A DNA stretch of 64,000 bases from Alviniconcha marisindica (lineage: Eukaryota > Mollusca > Gastropoda > Provannidae): positions 30,001-94,000 of the forward strand of contig JABMCL010003549.1 of NCBI GenBank assembly GCA_018857735.1. The letters are read 5' to 3'. Made by a program: the position numbers and the translations under genes. Below, piece after piece: positions 12,420 to 22,100 of this stretch. The number at the start of each line of letters is the position of its first letter. Position 1 is the first letter of the stretch. The notes beneath the pieces are model-generated. The model was not told the origin of the DNA. It saw only the letters and a list, made by a program, of their open reading frames with translations, and did not search any database.

Positions 12420-15400
12420 GTATGTACTGTGTGTCTGCCAAGTGAATGTGTATGGTGCATGTTTGCATGCATGCATGCACACACGTACGTACATTTGTGT
12501 GTGTCCGCCAGGTGTGTGCTGTGTGGTATTGTACAATACTGTGTTGCAAGAAGCATAAAAAATAATTACAAAGCATGTAACAATGTACCCAGCTAACACC
12601 GTGCAGCACAACCTAGGATCATGAACATCTATATACACCCATGCAGTGCATCCCACCCCCAGCCCCACCCTCAGGAAAAGGCAGACATCACAGAGGATTT
12701 CAAAGTAAGACTCAGGCAGCCCTTCACTGGAGGCTGAAAGACTCCTACAACTTACAACTGCTTCAATCTCGGCTGCCTCTTCCCTGGGCATGCGGTCCAG
12801 CAGATCCTCGTAGAGTCGAACGCCAACTTTCTGCTGATGAGTCAGGTTAGCCTTGCTTCTCAGGTCTTCAATTGTCCGAAATCCCTGAACAAGAACGAAA
12901 CAAGCTGTCATGTATTAAAACAATGTGCTCAGTCTGTTTTTGCTGAAATTACTAGTAAGTAAATAACTTGGTATCTTAACCCAGTCAACCAGTGGAGTTA
13001 TATCAGGGCGATGCTGAAATTACAGCTGAAATAAAAATGGACAAAAATTAAACGCACCATACTGCAACAAAAGACAAGCTGTTTGGGTTTTTTCTCCATC
13101 TTTATTGCATAATACATCCACATATTCTAACCAGTTGGTACATGCATAAGATGTCCACATGTTCTCACCTGCTGCTACATGCATAAGATGTCCACACTTT
13201 TTCTCACCTGCTGCTACATGCATATGACATTCACATGTTCTCACCTGCTGGTCCATGCATAAGACATCCACATGTCCTCACCTGCTGGTACATGCATAAG
13301 ACATCCACATGTTCTCACCTGCTGGTATGTGCATAAGATGTTCACATGTTCTCACCTGCTGGTACATGCATAAGACATCCACATGTTCTCACCTGCTGGT
13401 ACATGCATAAGACATCCACATGTTCTCACCTGCTGGTATGTGCATAAGATGTTCACATGTTCTCACCTGCTGGTACATGCATAAGACATCCACATGTTCT
13501 CACCTGCGGGATTCATAGATTTCAAGTTTTATCTGTACATGCATAAGACATCCACATGTTCTCACCTGCTGGTAACATTTTTCATAAGATCACATGTTCT
13601 CACCTGCTGGTATGCATAAGATCCACATGTTCTCACCTGCTGGTACATGCATAAGACATCCACATGTTCTCACCTGCTGGTACGTGTATGCATAAGAAGT
13701 CCAAATGCTCTAACCTGCTGGCACATGCATAAGACGTCCACATGTTCTCACCTGCTGGTATGTGCATAAGACGTCCACATGTTCTCACCTGCTGGTATGT
13801 GCATAAGACATCCACATGTTCTCACCTGCTGGTACATGCATAAGACATTCACATGTTCTCACCCGCTGGTACGTGTATGCATAAGACATCCAAATGCTCT
13901 CACCTGCTGGCACATGCATAAGACGTCCACATGTTCTCACCTGCTGGTATGTGCATAAGACGTCCACATGTTCTCACCTGCTGGTACATGCATATGACAT
14001 CCACATGTTCTCACCTGCTGGCACATGCATAAGACATCCACATGTTCTCACCTGTTGGTATGTGCATAAGACGTCCACATGTTCTCACCTGCTGCTACAT
14101 GCATATGACATCCACATGTTCTCACCTGCTGGTACCAGGCACTGGCGGTTGTGGGCCCCGCTCCCCACACATCAGTGAACAACTTGAGCACACGGACCTG
14201 CTCGTTGGACTGGAACTCGTTCAATTTACGCAGCTCCCCACTCTGAGCAATCTCCCAGATCTTGTCGGCCAGCTTGGCCCCCACACCTTGCAGGGACTGG
14301 GCCTCCTGGGGTAGAAACAGCATGCAGTGCAATGTTTATACAGCCAACCACAACACTGACAGACACACAGACTGACAGGGGCATGCAATGTTTATACAGC
14401 CAACCACTACACTCACACAGATAGACACACAGACTGACAGTGGCATGCAATGTTTATACAGCCAACCACTACACTCACACAGACAGACACACAGACTGAC
14501 AGTGGCATGCAATGTTTATACAGCCAACCACAACACTGACAGACACACAGACTGACAGCGGCATGCAGTGTTTATAGAGCCAACCACTACATTCAGACAG
14601 ACTGACACAGAGACAGACAGACAGACAGACAAACAGTGGCAGAGTGTGAGAGCACTTGCTCTCAAAAGCTAAGCATGATGAGCATAGTGACCACATGGAT
14701 GCGTAACAGTTATGTGCTACTGCTAGGCTAGACTTTGCACCCACCAACCCATCCCAATATGTCTCCTGCATCAAATTCTATGTAGATTCTATAAAAGTCC
14801 TTTGCATGAGACTATAAACCAAAATCTCCCATGTGTATACACAAGCAAAAAGATCACACATGTATGTGAAAGACCTAGTAGTCCATGTCAGAGTTTGGTG
14901 GACCACAGTAACACTAAAATAAGCATGCACTGAAAAGTGTCAGAGTGACAATGTTCAAAATGCTGAAATTGGTGACTATATGGAAGAAGAAGGCTCATTC
15001 AAAATATTGAAGTTGGTGACTATATGGAAGAAGAAGGCTCATTCAAAATACTGTACTCTTGCTAGATAGATAAAATTTCAAAAATCTTCTTTGGCCTGAT
15101 CTTGAAGGAGAAGGTAATACTTTTTTAATAGTCGTATTATATATCATCTAGGCAGCAAAACAACGATTATCCTGCCAAGGACCTACATAAAAATTGTAGA
15201 GCGTAAAGGACCTGAACAAAAAAATCTAAAAAAATCTGTGTGTGTGGTACATTAGTTTACCTTAATGTTACTGAACAATTAATATGAAGTCTGCCAGTGC
15301 TGCTCAGTATTTGCCTCTGATTGCCAAGGAGTCAGATTATTCCTTCTGGATGCAGAAGGATCTGTCAATGAGCATCAATAAAACAATACACAGAGACATG

Positions 15401-17487
15401 ACTGAGCATTGATGGACATGTATTCATTCATGCTCCACATGGACATAGCATACCTCCCAACTGCTTATTTCTTTGGGGAACCTCTTCAAGGCAGCAACGG
15501 CTTTCTGGTATCCAAATGCCCGCCATTTGTCGTTGGTACTCTCATAGTTCTTCACCATCTCCTGCCGTACAGCATAAAGTAAACACCCACATTTTACCTT
15601 CATTTTGACTTTTAATTAAATCAAACGCTGATGTTTTTATTTCAACGCAAATTACAAGGTGTATGCTTTAGAAACCTAGTCTGGAACAACCTAAATTTAC
15701 AAACGTGAAACAGTGGGTGTAGCTCTGCCTTTGGTCTGTGAGCACTATTAGCATTAGGTTTATTTTTGTTTAGCTTTTGAATACAAAATGGAATGGACAG
15801 AAGGTGAAATTAGCCATTGCCACAAGTGTTAACAGGGAAGAAAAAATAATAATATATAAACTTAAAACTAAGTTCAACTTAAAGTAAAACACAAATCATG
15901 ATATTCAAAACTAAACAATGTATTCATGTGTACATGCATGCATGCGTGAGCATGAAGAGGGAAAAGAAAAAAAGCTTTCTACATAAATCGACCTAATCAC
16001 TTTCAGTTTTACCTCCAGTTTGGCTGTGATGTGCTCATTCAAATTCGCTTTTGGAGCTTTAGACGACTGAGTACAGATCCATTTTCCAACCTGGAAAAAA
16101 ATATATATAAAAAATAGATACACCTACCCTGTGAATAAATCAACATTTTAAAATACAATGGATAATAATGCTAAATCCAAAATACTATGCTGGGGCTGCA
16201 CACTGACCAGCTTGTGTCACCTTACTCAGAACATTACAGCAAGTGAAATTGTGATCTTAGTCTTACTGCCATTTGCTACAATGCACTCTGTCCAACTCCA
16301 ACTGCCTTTTTGTTACCTTCAGGCAAAGATACACTAGAAATCTTTTCCATACTGGTCAGAGTAATGACACAGTTTTATATATATATATTCTAACACATCT
16401 TGTAGCAGGATTTACATCAAAGATTATCAAAGCCCATTTAATCTTGGATGAAATTTATATCCATTTTTCTGTTGCTTTTTTGCTTTTGCTTTTTCATTTC
16501 TTTGTATCGTAATACTGTTGTCTTGAGGTTTATTGCCCACCACAATACTAATTGTCTTCTTTGTTGTGCTCTCTGTCAGAAGATAACTGGTTTGGAAGCA
16601 GAGTGAAGGGACAATCTGTATTGCTCCCCCACTATAGCAAAGAAGAAGAAGACTTTTGCTCATCACTGACAGAACTTTCTTACTGGTATTATCTTCTCTG
16701 GAGATGTGTTTGGTGTTGTGTCAGTTGAGCTCGTTGACTCTGCATCCTTTACAGCTGCATGCCCAGAATCAAAACCTTCATCCTCACTTGGAACATAGTC
16801 ACTGTCTGCATCTTCTGACTCCTCCCCTTTGGGTTTGGACCTGAAGGCATTCCACATCACTCCCACTTTGGGAAATTTAAGTTCTGAGCCAGACGGTTCT
16901 GGTTCTTTGTTAGTTTCTGTCTTTTCTTTCTCCGTTTCAGTGTTCGATTTCCGGGGGTTCTCAACGTCTTTACTCTTTGTTGGGACTGGTTCTTTGTTAG
17001 TTTCTGTCTTTTCTTTTTCCGTTTCAGTGTTCGATTTCTGGGGGTTCTCAACGTCTTTACTCTTTGTTGGGACTGAACATGGTACGGCCAGCAGAAAATC
17101 AGTTGTACTAACGATGGCTTTTTGTCGAAGACAGGCACTGAGCCAAGTGGTTTTCACGATGGTCTTGTCGGCAGGGGGCGTGTCCCTTTTCAAAATCCTG
17201 CACATTCTTTCTATGGTCATTGCTTCATCAACAATGATATGCGTTACGTCGTTTGTCAACGAATCTTTTAGACAACCTCCATATTTTTTAACCTGTGATT
17301 TGAATAACTGAAGTCGAGCCTTTTGTATTCCTGCTGGGAAAATGAAAATCACAAGATCGTGGAAAATCTCTACTATTGCAGTGCCTGTTTCTTCCTTCTG
17401 TTTTCTCGAATTCAACAGTTTAGTTTGTTTCGAGTTCGGCTCATCGTTCCCATCTTCAACCTTTCGCTTGAGCGAAGTCATTGTCAT
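6330..17487 (-). CDS. POLL: DNA polymerase lambda, nine exons, one frameshift
   Basis: Family X polymerase that fills short gaps in base-excision repair and non-homologous end joining in the nucleus. Coding exons in transcript order: 17487-16684, 16090-16013, 15561-15454, 14305-14126, 12884-12756, 12076-11907, 10924-10833, 8753-8592, 6437-6330. All introns are GT-AG and all phases fit. Exon 1 holds an N-terminal BRCT domain (about residues 40-135, with [10 protein letters not shown] and TTWLSACL), then a Ser/Pro/Glu-rich linker containing a duplicated 31-residue-scale KSKDVENP block. Exons 2-4 give the 8-kDa lyase domain (helix-hairpin-helix [11 protein letters not shown]345 aligns with the Schiff-base lysine). 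Exon 6 has GSYRRGK and CGDVD (D462, D464) and exon 8 has LDIIVV (D525), completing the catalytic triad, followed by YFTGSAHFN. Exon 9 ends in PTPTEE and PPEERDH. Exon 6 has one extra base in a C4 run at 11950-11953; without it the product would be 609 residues, against about 575 in mammals. Confidence 0.95.
6438..7265 (-). repeat. About 55-bp array copied from the POLL exon 9 acceptor
   Basis: About 14 units. On the minus strand each reads tgttgcag, then gggtaggagaaggtgtttg, then cagtagatcacagaaaac. The real junction is tgttgcag then gggcaggagaaggtgtttg. So each unit keeps the acceptor and the first 19 exon bases, with C to T turning the second codon CAG into TAG. One unit near 6885 has the acceptor AG lost. 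Confidence 0.9.
7330..7827. other. POLL intron 8 segment, no gene; (AC)n
   Basis: It contains a poly-C run near 7338-7350, a plus-strand aataaa near 7469 and an (AC)n tract at about 7591-7647. No coding feature recognised. Confidence 0.6.
7828..8591 (-). repeat. About 75-bp degenerate array copied from the POLL exon 8 donor
   Basis: Seven or eight units. On the minus strand they carry gaacatgtccctga, a variable part, then gggttgtgtgaaag and gtgagt. The real exon 8 end is gaacatgtccctgaatgaac ... gtgttgtgcgaaag then gtgagt. The units therefore hold about 50 exon bases plus the donor. A solo arm of the nearby MITE interrupts the array at about 8190-8280. Confidence 0.85.
8188..8282. mobile_element. 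Solo arm of the foldback element
   Basis: gcatgccaggtcagacttactgtaggcaacgcaggtcttt ... gcgctaattaactcccttg matches the right arm of the element at 8862-9022 with several substitutions. It has no opposing arm. Confidence 0.65.
8862..9022. mobile_element. Foldback (MITE-like) element with 68-bp arms
   Basis: The left arm 8862-8930 (agggaattaactggcactcg ... cgcctacggtaa) is nearly the perfect reverse complement of the right arm 8955-9022 (ttaccgtaggcgactc ... taattaactccct). A 24-base loop separates them. The arms could form a long hairpin in DNA or RNA. No target-site duplication is obvious. It lies in POLL intron 7, just upstream of exon 8. Confidence 0.8.
9139..9480. repeat. 49-bp minisatellite, about seven copies
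   Basis: The unit is ggtgcttggaacctttgcc atcactggttgtgccataggtttctgct. No exon sequence is recognised in it. POLL intron 7. Confidence 0.9.
9585..10210. repeat. 18-28-bp minisatellite family
   Basis: The core acagagcacaacagtgcc atcaagg repeats about 28 times with spacers such as cacacactctc. Long reading frames rich in HNSAIK and TVPSRT are by-products of the period, not genes. POLL intron 7. Confidence 0.9.
10664..10826. repeat. (CT)n/(AC)n microsatellite next to POLL exon 7
   Basis: The tract ends about 7 bases from the exon 7 donor at 10832. On the transcript strand it is a long (GU)n directly after the donor, a known binding context for CELF/TDP-43-type splicing factors. Functional effect is inference. 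Confidence 0.85.
10925..11906. repeat. POLL intron 6: 27-bp minisatellite and retroelement-like tail
   Basis: About 11640-11825 holds seven copies of cttaggatggttctgctgtacattgt. About 11340-11392 (ctgctgggatgaataaag followed by attgtt repeats) looks like the 3' tail of a non-LTR element. No exon sequence found in the array. Confidence 0.7.
11907..12076 (-). CDS. POLL: POLL exon 6, catalytic-site exon with 1-nt insertion
   Basis: The exon enters in phase 0 (VKEAAES) and carries GSYRRGK and the metal-binding GDVD. Directly after HPDGHS the frame slips. The following bases read [15 protein letters not shown] only in the next frame, and only that frame leaves a single G to pair with exon 7 (GA TTC TTG ACG GAT, FLTDD). 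The homologous human segment aligns without a gap if one base of the plus-strand CCCC at 11950-11953 is ignored. Read as given, the frame does not match exon 7 and the palm domain would be lost. An indel in a homopolymer is also a common assembly error. Confidence 0.85.
12170..12480. repeat. (GT)n-rich tract in POLL intron 5
   Basis: Imperfect GT repeats with GC-rich interruptions and a pure (GT)n core at about 12346-12416. Confidence 0.9.
13115..14125 (-). repeat. 37-bp array copied from the POLL exon 4 donor
   Basis: More than 20 copies abut the exon. On the minus strand the unit is cttatgcatgtaccagcag then gtgagaacatgtggatgt. The real exon 4 ends tggtaccagcag then gtgagaacatgtg. Each unit keeps about 9 exon bases plus a full donor. 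A 13500-13620 stretch is more degenerate. Confidence 0.92.
14325..14600. repeat. About 60-bp repeat, four to five copies, POLL intron 3
   Basis: The unit is catgcaatgtttatacagcc followed by aaccac and cacagactgacag. It lies just upstream of exon 4 but contains no recognised exon bases. Confidence 0.85.
14601..15453. other. POLL intron 3, no gene
   Basis: Only a short direct duplication (ttggtgactatatggaagaa at about 14970 and 15010) is visible. Otherwise non-repetitive. Confidence 0.6.
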
Positions 17488-17758
17488 TTAACTAAATTAC
17501 AAATCTGGCAAAACTGTCATGGGATTTTGCTCGGCGGAATGTAGATCATGCTATCAAATGCTTCCACGCTTGGTCGCCATGATGTTTACAATAAACAGGA
17601 AAAACGTGCAACTTGCACTTTGATTGGTTGTTTCTTGCAAGCCAAATCTCATCTTATGCGTGATTGGTTAGCATTTCTGTAGCGGAAGTCGACGTAACTA
17701 TTGGCGCCATATTCTAAACTTTTGACTTCAACGCGACAAGAAGAAAAAAGTCGTTCAG
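17488..17758. promoter_or_regulatory. Bidirectional promoter and 5' exons of POLL and FANCI
   Basis: Only about 270 bp separates the POLL start codon from a probable FANCI non-coding exon ending at 17758 (gttcag then gtgggt). Two inverted CCAAT boxes (gattgg at 17622 and 17662), an ETS-like gcggaagt near 17682 and ttggcgccatatt near 17702 (E2F- and YY1-like) are visible. A second gcgccat/gtcgccat-type motif lies at about 17572. No TATA box is placed convincingly. This layout is typical of bidirectional promoters of housekeeping and replication-linked repair genes. Motif assignments are by eye. Confidence 0.65.
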
Positions 17759-18660
17759 GTGGGTATGGAAATCATTATTAATTATTATAACTTTATTAGT
17801 TTATAAGAAAAAATTACAGTTCACGTGATGATCCAATGTAAAATATAGCCCGACGTCTAAGACTAAGACAGAGCGAAGTAAAATTTCAACATACACATAC
17901 GTACACACACATAAACACAGTGACACACACATAATTTATAAGTAAAATAAGTTTCATAACGTAAAGCGCTACTTTCAAAGACAAAGCGGAGTAAACGTTC
18001 AATAACCACATTAGGTGTATGTTACGTTAGGTGGGTACCTAGCCCTAAGGAATCATTTGGTGAGGGGTAATCTTTTAACTTTTATTGTTTCTAAAGTCAT
18101 AAAAAAGAGCCTTCAGCATTTCAGGTTGCTGTGCTGTGCAGTAAATTAATACTGAACTTGGTCCACACAAACTAGTGACATGGCCTAGTAGTTACTAGTT
18201 AGTACTAGTAGTGCAAACTACAGTAGTCAGTGACTCAGTAAGGAACATTATAAATATAATTTATATTTTATAGAACATTATATTTTTTTTCTTTTTTTTT
18301 CTCTAGAGCTCTTCTATTATATTTTATAATAGGGTAGAACTGGAAGTCAGTGATTGGGAGTGTGATCATTGCAGTGTGTGAGATGGGTGTGACTGAAAGT
18401 GAAACTAGTAGTACTAGTACAGTGATACTGGTAGTACCAATGATACAGTGAGTGGGTTTAGCTGCTATGTCATTGTCAGTATGTGCTAGTGCTAACTGCT
18501 ATGTCAGAAAATGTGTTGCAAGCTGAAGAAACACCAGTATAGGGTTTGGAACAAATTTACATTGGTGCAGTGCTTTGTAACTGTACTGACAGTCTACACA
18601 GTCCATATGAATTACGTTTACAATACAGTTTAAGTTTTACCATTTTCCTTGTATTTTCAG
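17759..18660. other. FANCI leader intron, no gene
   Basis: AT-rich sequence with scattered tagtactagtag-type short repeats around 18175-18440. Nothing coding recognised. Confidence 0.55.
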
Positions 18661-18685
18661 TTTCAGTTTGCTACAGACAAGGACA
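18661..18685 (+). promoter_or_regulatory. FANCI: FANCI 5'UTR part of first coding exon
   Basis: The acceptor ccttgtattttcag ends at 18660, leaving a 25-nt leader before ATG with acaagg context. It implies an upstream non-coding exon, best placed ending at 17758. Confidence 0.65.
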
Positions 18686-19097
18686 ATGGACAAAGAAATT
18701 GTAAAACTTTACAAGGAAGGAAAGACGGACAAGCTGAGAAGTACTGTAAAGGGACAGACAGTTGGCAGTGTAAGTATTAGACTGTTATTATTGTATTAGG
18801 TTCTTAATCTTATAGTTATTACAATATTAGCATCACAGCTGTAACACTCATTGTTACAATGTTAGCAGTCCTCAGTTAGTCCCCTGTCGGCCTGTGTCAT
18901 GCTGGCTGCAATGAATAAGTTCTCTGAGTAAAATTCTGCTAATCGGCTAAAAATTAAAAAAAACAAGAACGGTCAGGTCAGTTGGACTAATCTATCTTCA
19001 TTATGCATATGGTTCTTTCTTCCTCTGTCATTAAATGATATAACCCACAAAAAATGGATCAAAAGACTTAAAGAGACTTTGCATGGCTTCATTCATA

Positions 19098-19152
<55 letters not shown>

Positions 19153-22100
19153 TTGGTCCAATCCAGAAATCCTGCAATTTGATCAATTTATAAATATTTT
19201 CTCGGTTATAAATATTTAACAGACAAATTATGTATTGATCACTATTGCTGTATCAGGTCAAAGTTGATCCTGTCTACCTTAAAATTGCCTCAAATACTTC
19301 AAACAAGTTTACATCACCTGATTGTGGTGATTTCATGAAGACATCACATAAAAACATGTGAAGGAAATCATGAATCTGAATCTGTCTGATGGAGCTGGTG
19401 AAAGCAAATTTATAGTTAAATACTTCTGGAGAATTGGAATCTCTGTCTGGAACATCTTGTTCAGATTATCCTGTTTGCCAGTGAATCTGACATGTTCATA
19501 GTGGCAAGAGAGGCCTCATAGTCATAGTCATAGCCACAGTTTGGAGCACCTAAAACTGCCATTATGAATGAGAATACCGTGGAGCTGGTGAGGCTTGTGA
19601 ATTACTATAGCAAATGACCCACAAATTTCAGTTTAGGAAATAAATCTGATACTAGCGATAGCTTTAGTGTGATACATACAAATATTACAATTCACCAATT
19701 ATCCATGAACTTGATGTGCAGTATGCGTATGGGGGTACCCCACTTCCTGACAGGGGCATAAAGAATGCAGAAATGTGCTAAACACATGCTTGCCATTTCT
19801 GAACTGCAAAGGCCCACAGACTGACTGATGTTGTCACAGAAGATGATGTTTTCATAAGCTTTTGATTGATCTGTGGCAATTGGCATGCCCTCAGAACAGG
19901 CCGGTATGATGTGGATGGTGAAGCCAGGGACAGACCAATCCTCAGACCTGTATTTCGGAGGAAGAAGTGGCTGTGCATTCTGTCTGTTAACCTTGCTGGA
20001 CTACAGCTGGTCCAAATGCAGCCAGTACACAAGGACAGTATAAATAAAAGTTGTTGCAGCTGTTGAGGACTGCAGGAGCAGCGGTTTAATGTGGGAACCA
20101 CACGAACAGTGTTAGTACTGTTACTCCATGAGAGTGCAGCCACAATTCCGTATTTTGAGGGAGAAAAGTTACGAGTTCTGTCCCACCCACCTTACAGCCC
20201 TGACCTAGCACCACATGACCTTTGGACGTTTTTTCTGCTTTAAAAACTGGCCTCGCACTTTCAGGAAAAGTGTTTTTGCAACTTCAAGACCTTGCAGGAG
20301 TAGAAAATTCACAACTTCATGTGATACCTTCTTTGGACAAATTGGAGTACCACAACACCTTCCCATAATGACTGAGAGGAATGCAACTCTGCATGGACTG
20401 CAACAGAGTACTGTGAGCATCCCTGAAAATTTCATAGCTGTCACTGGTGTAAATCATTTTGTTTTGGGAGTTTTAGCATCACTTGCAGAACTTCTGGACT
20501 GCCCCTAGCATATGATACAATCCACAGGAACTAATCAGAAGAGACTGTTTGCTTGCTTTCAGATGGATTGTCCAGACTTTGTGTGGCTCCGTATGTTCAT
20601 GCATCAGTTTCTGTTTTCAGTTGAGATCAGCTATTGACAAATCTCTATGCAGCACCAAAGATCCTCTGGTCTTCACCAAGGCTGTGTTCAAAGGTATTTG
20701 TTGTGTTAAGTTTGATTTAAAAAAATATTTATATATACTCTTTTCATGTCTAATTTTTTCAAGCATCCTTCCATGGTCCATAGACCAAGGATAGTTTTCC
20801 TACTTGAAGTAAAGTTGCAGGGTTACTTCTCTTTCCAGAGTATTAATATAAATTTTCAAAGATTCAGAATTTAGCAGCTACAAAAATTGTTGCCGATTAT
20901 TTACGGCATTTTCTTTCGCTAGTTTCAGTTCTTCTCAGTGATGATGATGAAGTGATGCTTAATGTCCTCAGATGTCGGTTGACATATTAGGGACAAGTCG
21001 TGACCAATGCAGAAGCACAGTGCAATAATTCTTTATGTCCACGGAAACCAGAAGGCTCATTAGGATGGACAGCTCAGGACGGCCACCTCAACTCTCACAC
21101 AGCTCCTGAACTATGTGAAATAAGCTTCTCTGTTCATTTAAAGCTACCTGGGTGTGTCAGCCAAGAGTTGTTGTTTTTCCATCATGTTGATGGAGCTTAC
21201 CACTTGGTGTTTTTGCTTTTTTGGTATTGGACAGCTCTTGAAGTCTTGTCCTCTCACCTGTGAGCTACTCACTAATTCAGGCAACAAAAGACACATTATC
21301 AAAACAACTTTTTAACTTCAGGACTAAGGTGCTCATCATTTGGGGTGAAGGAGGGGGGAGGTAGTTGTACTGTGTGAGATCACCACCAGTTTGCAGGTGT
21401 AATTTGTTGTGTCAGGTTTGGACATTGAGAATGCGGAGAGTGCAGACACCATCGTGGCCCTGTTCAAGCATCTCATTACTGTTCTGGGGAAGACAGACCT
21501 CAGTAACAAGCTGGCGGATGACATTGTCTGGATACTGCTAATGGAGGTGTGTCTGCATGCATTTTATGCATTTTCAGCTACCAAAGCAGGCTTCGTGCTA
21601 TCTGTAAAAAGAACTGGGAAAAGTTTGGGAGAACTGATTGCCTTTTTTTCCAGGCTTAGAAAGTTTGGGATTAAAACATAGGCGCCTTTTTTCCAGGCCA
21701 GGAAAGTTTGGGATTAAAACATAGGCGCCTTTTTTCCAGGCCAGGAAAGTTTGGGTTTAAAACATAGGTGCCACGAAAGTTTGGGGAAAATGAGGTACCT
21801 TTTCTGAGGCTAGGAATATATGGAAAAACTCATAGTTTTACAATTTTACTATTTTTAGCCCAGATTTTGAAAAGTATGAAGCAGGACAGTGACCTTGTTT
21901 TGAAGTGTGGTGTGGTTTCAGTGCATCAGAATACTCTGATAGTGACCTTGTTTTGAACTGTGGTGTCGGTGTGTTGTGGTTTCAGTGCATCAGGATACTC
22001 TGATAGTGACTTTGTTTTGAAGTGTGGTGTCAGTGTGTTGTGGTTTCAGTGCGGCAGGACAGTGACTTGTTTTGAAGTGTGGTGTCAGTGTGTTGTGGTT

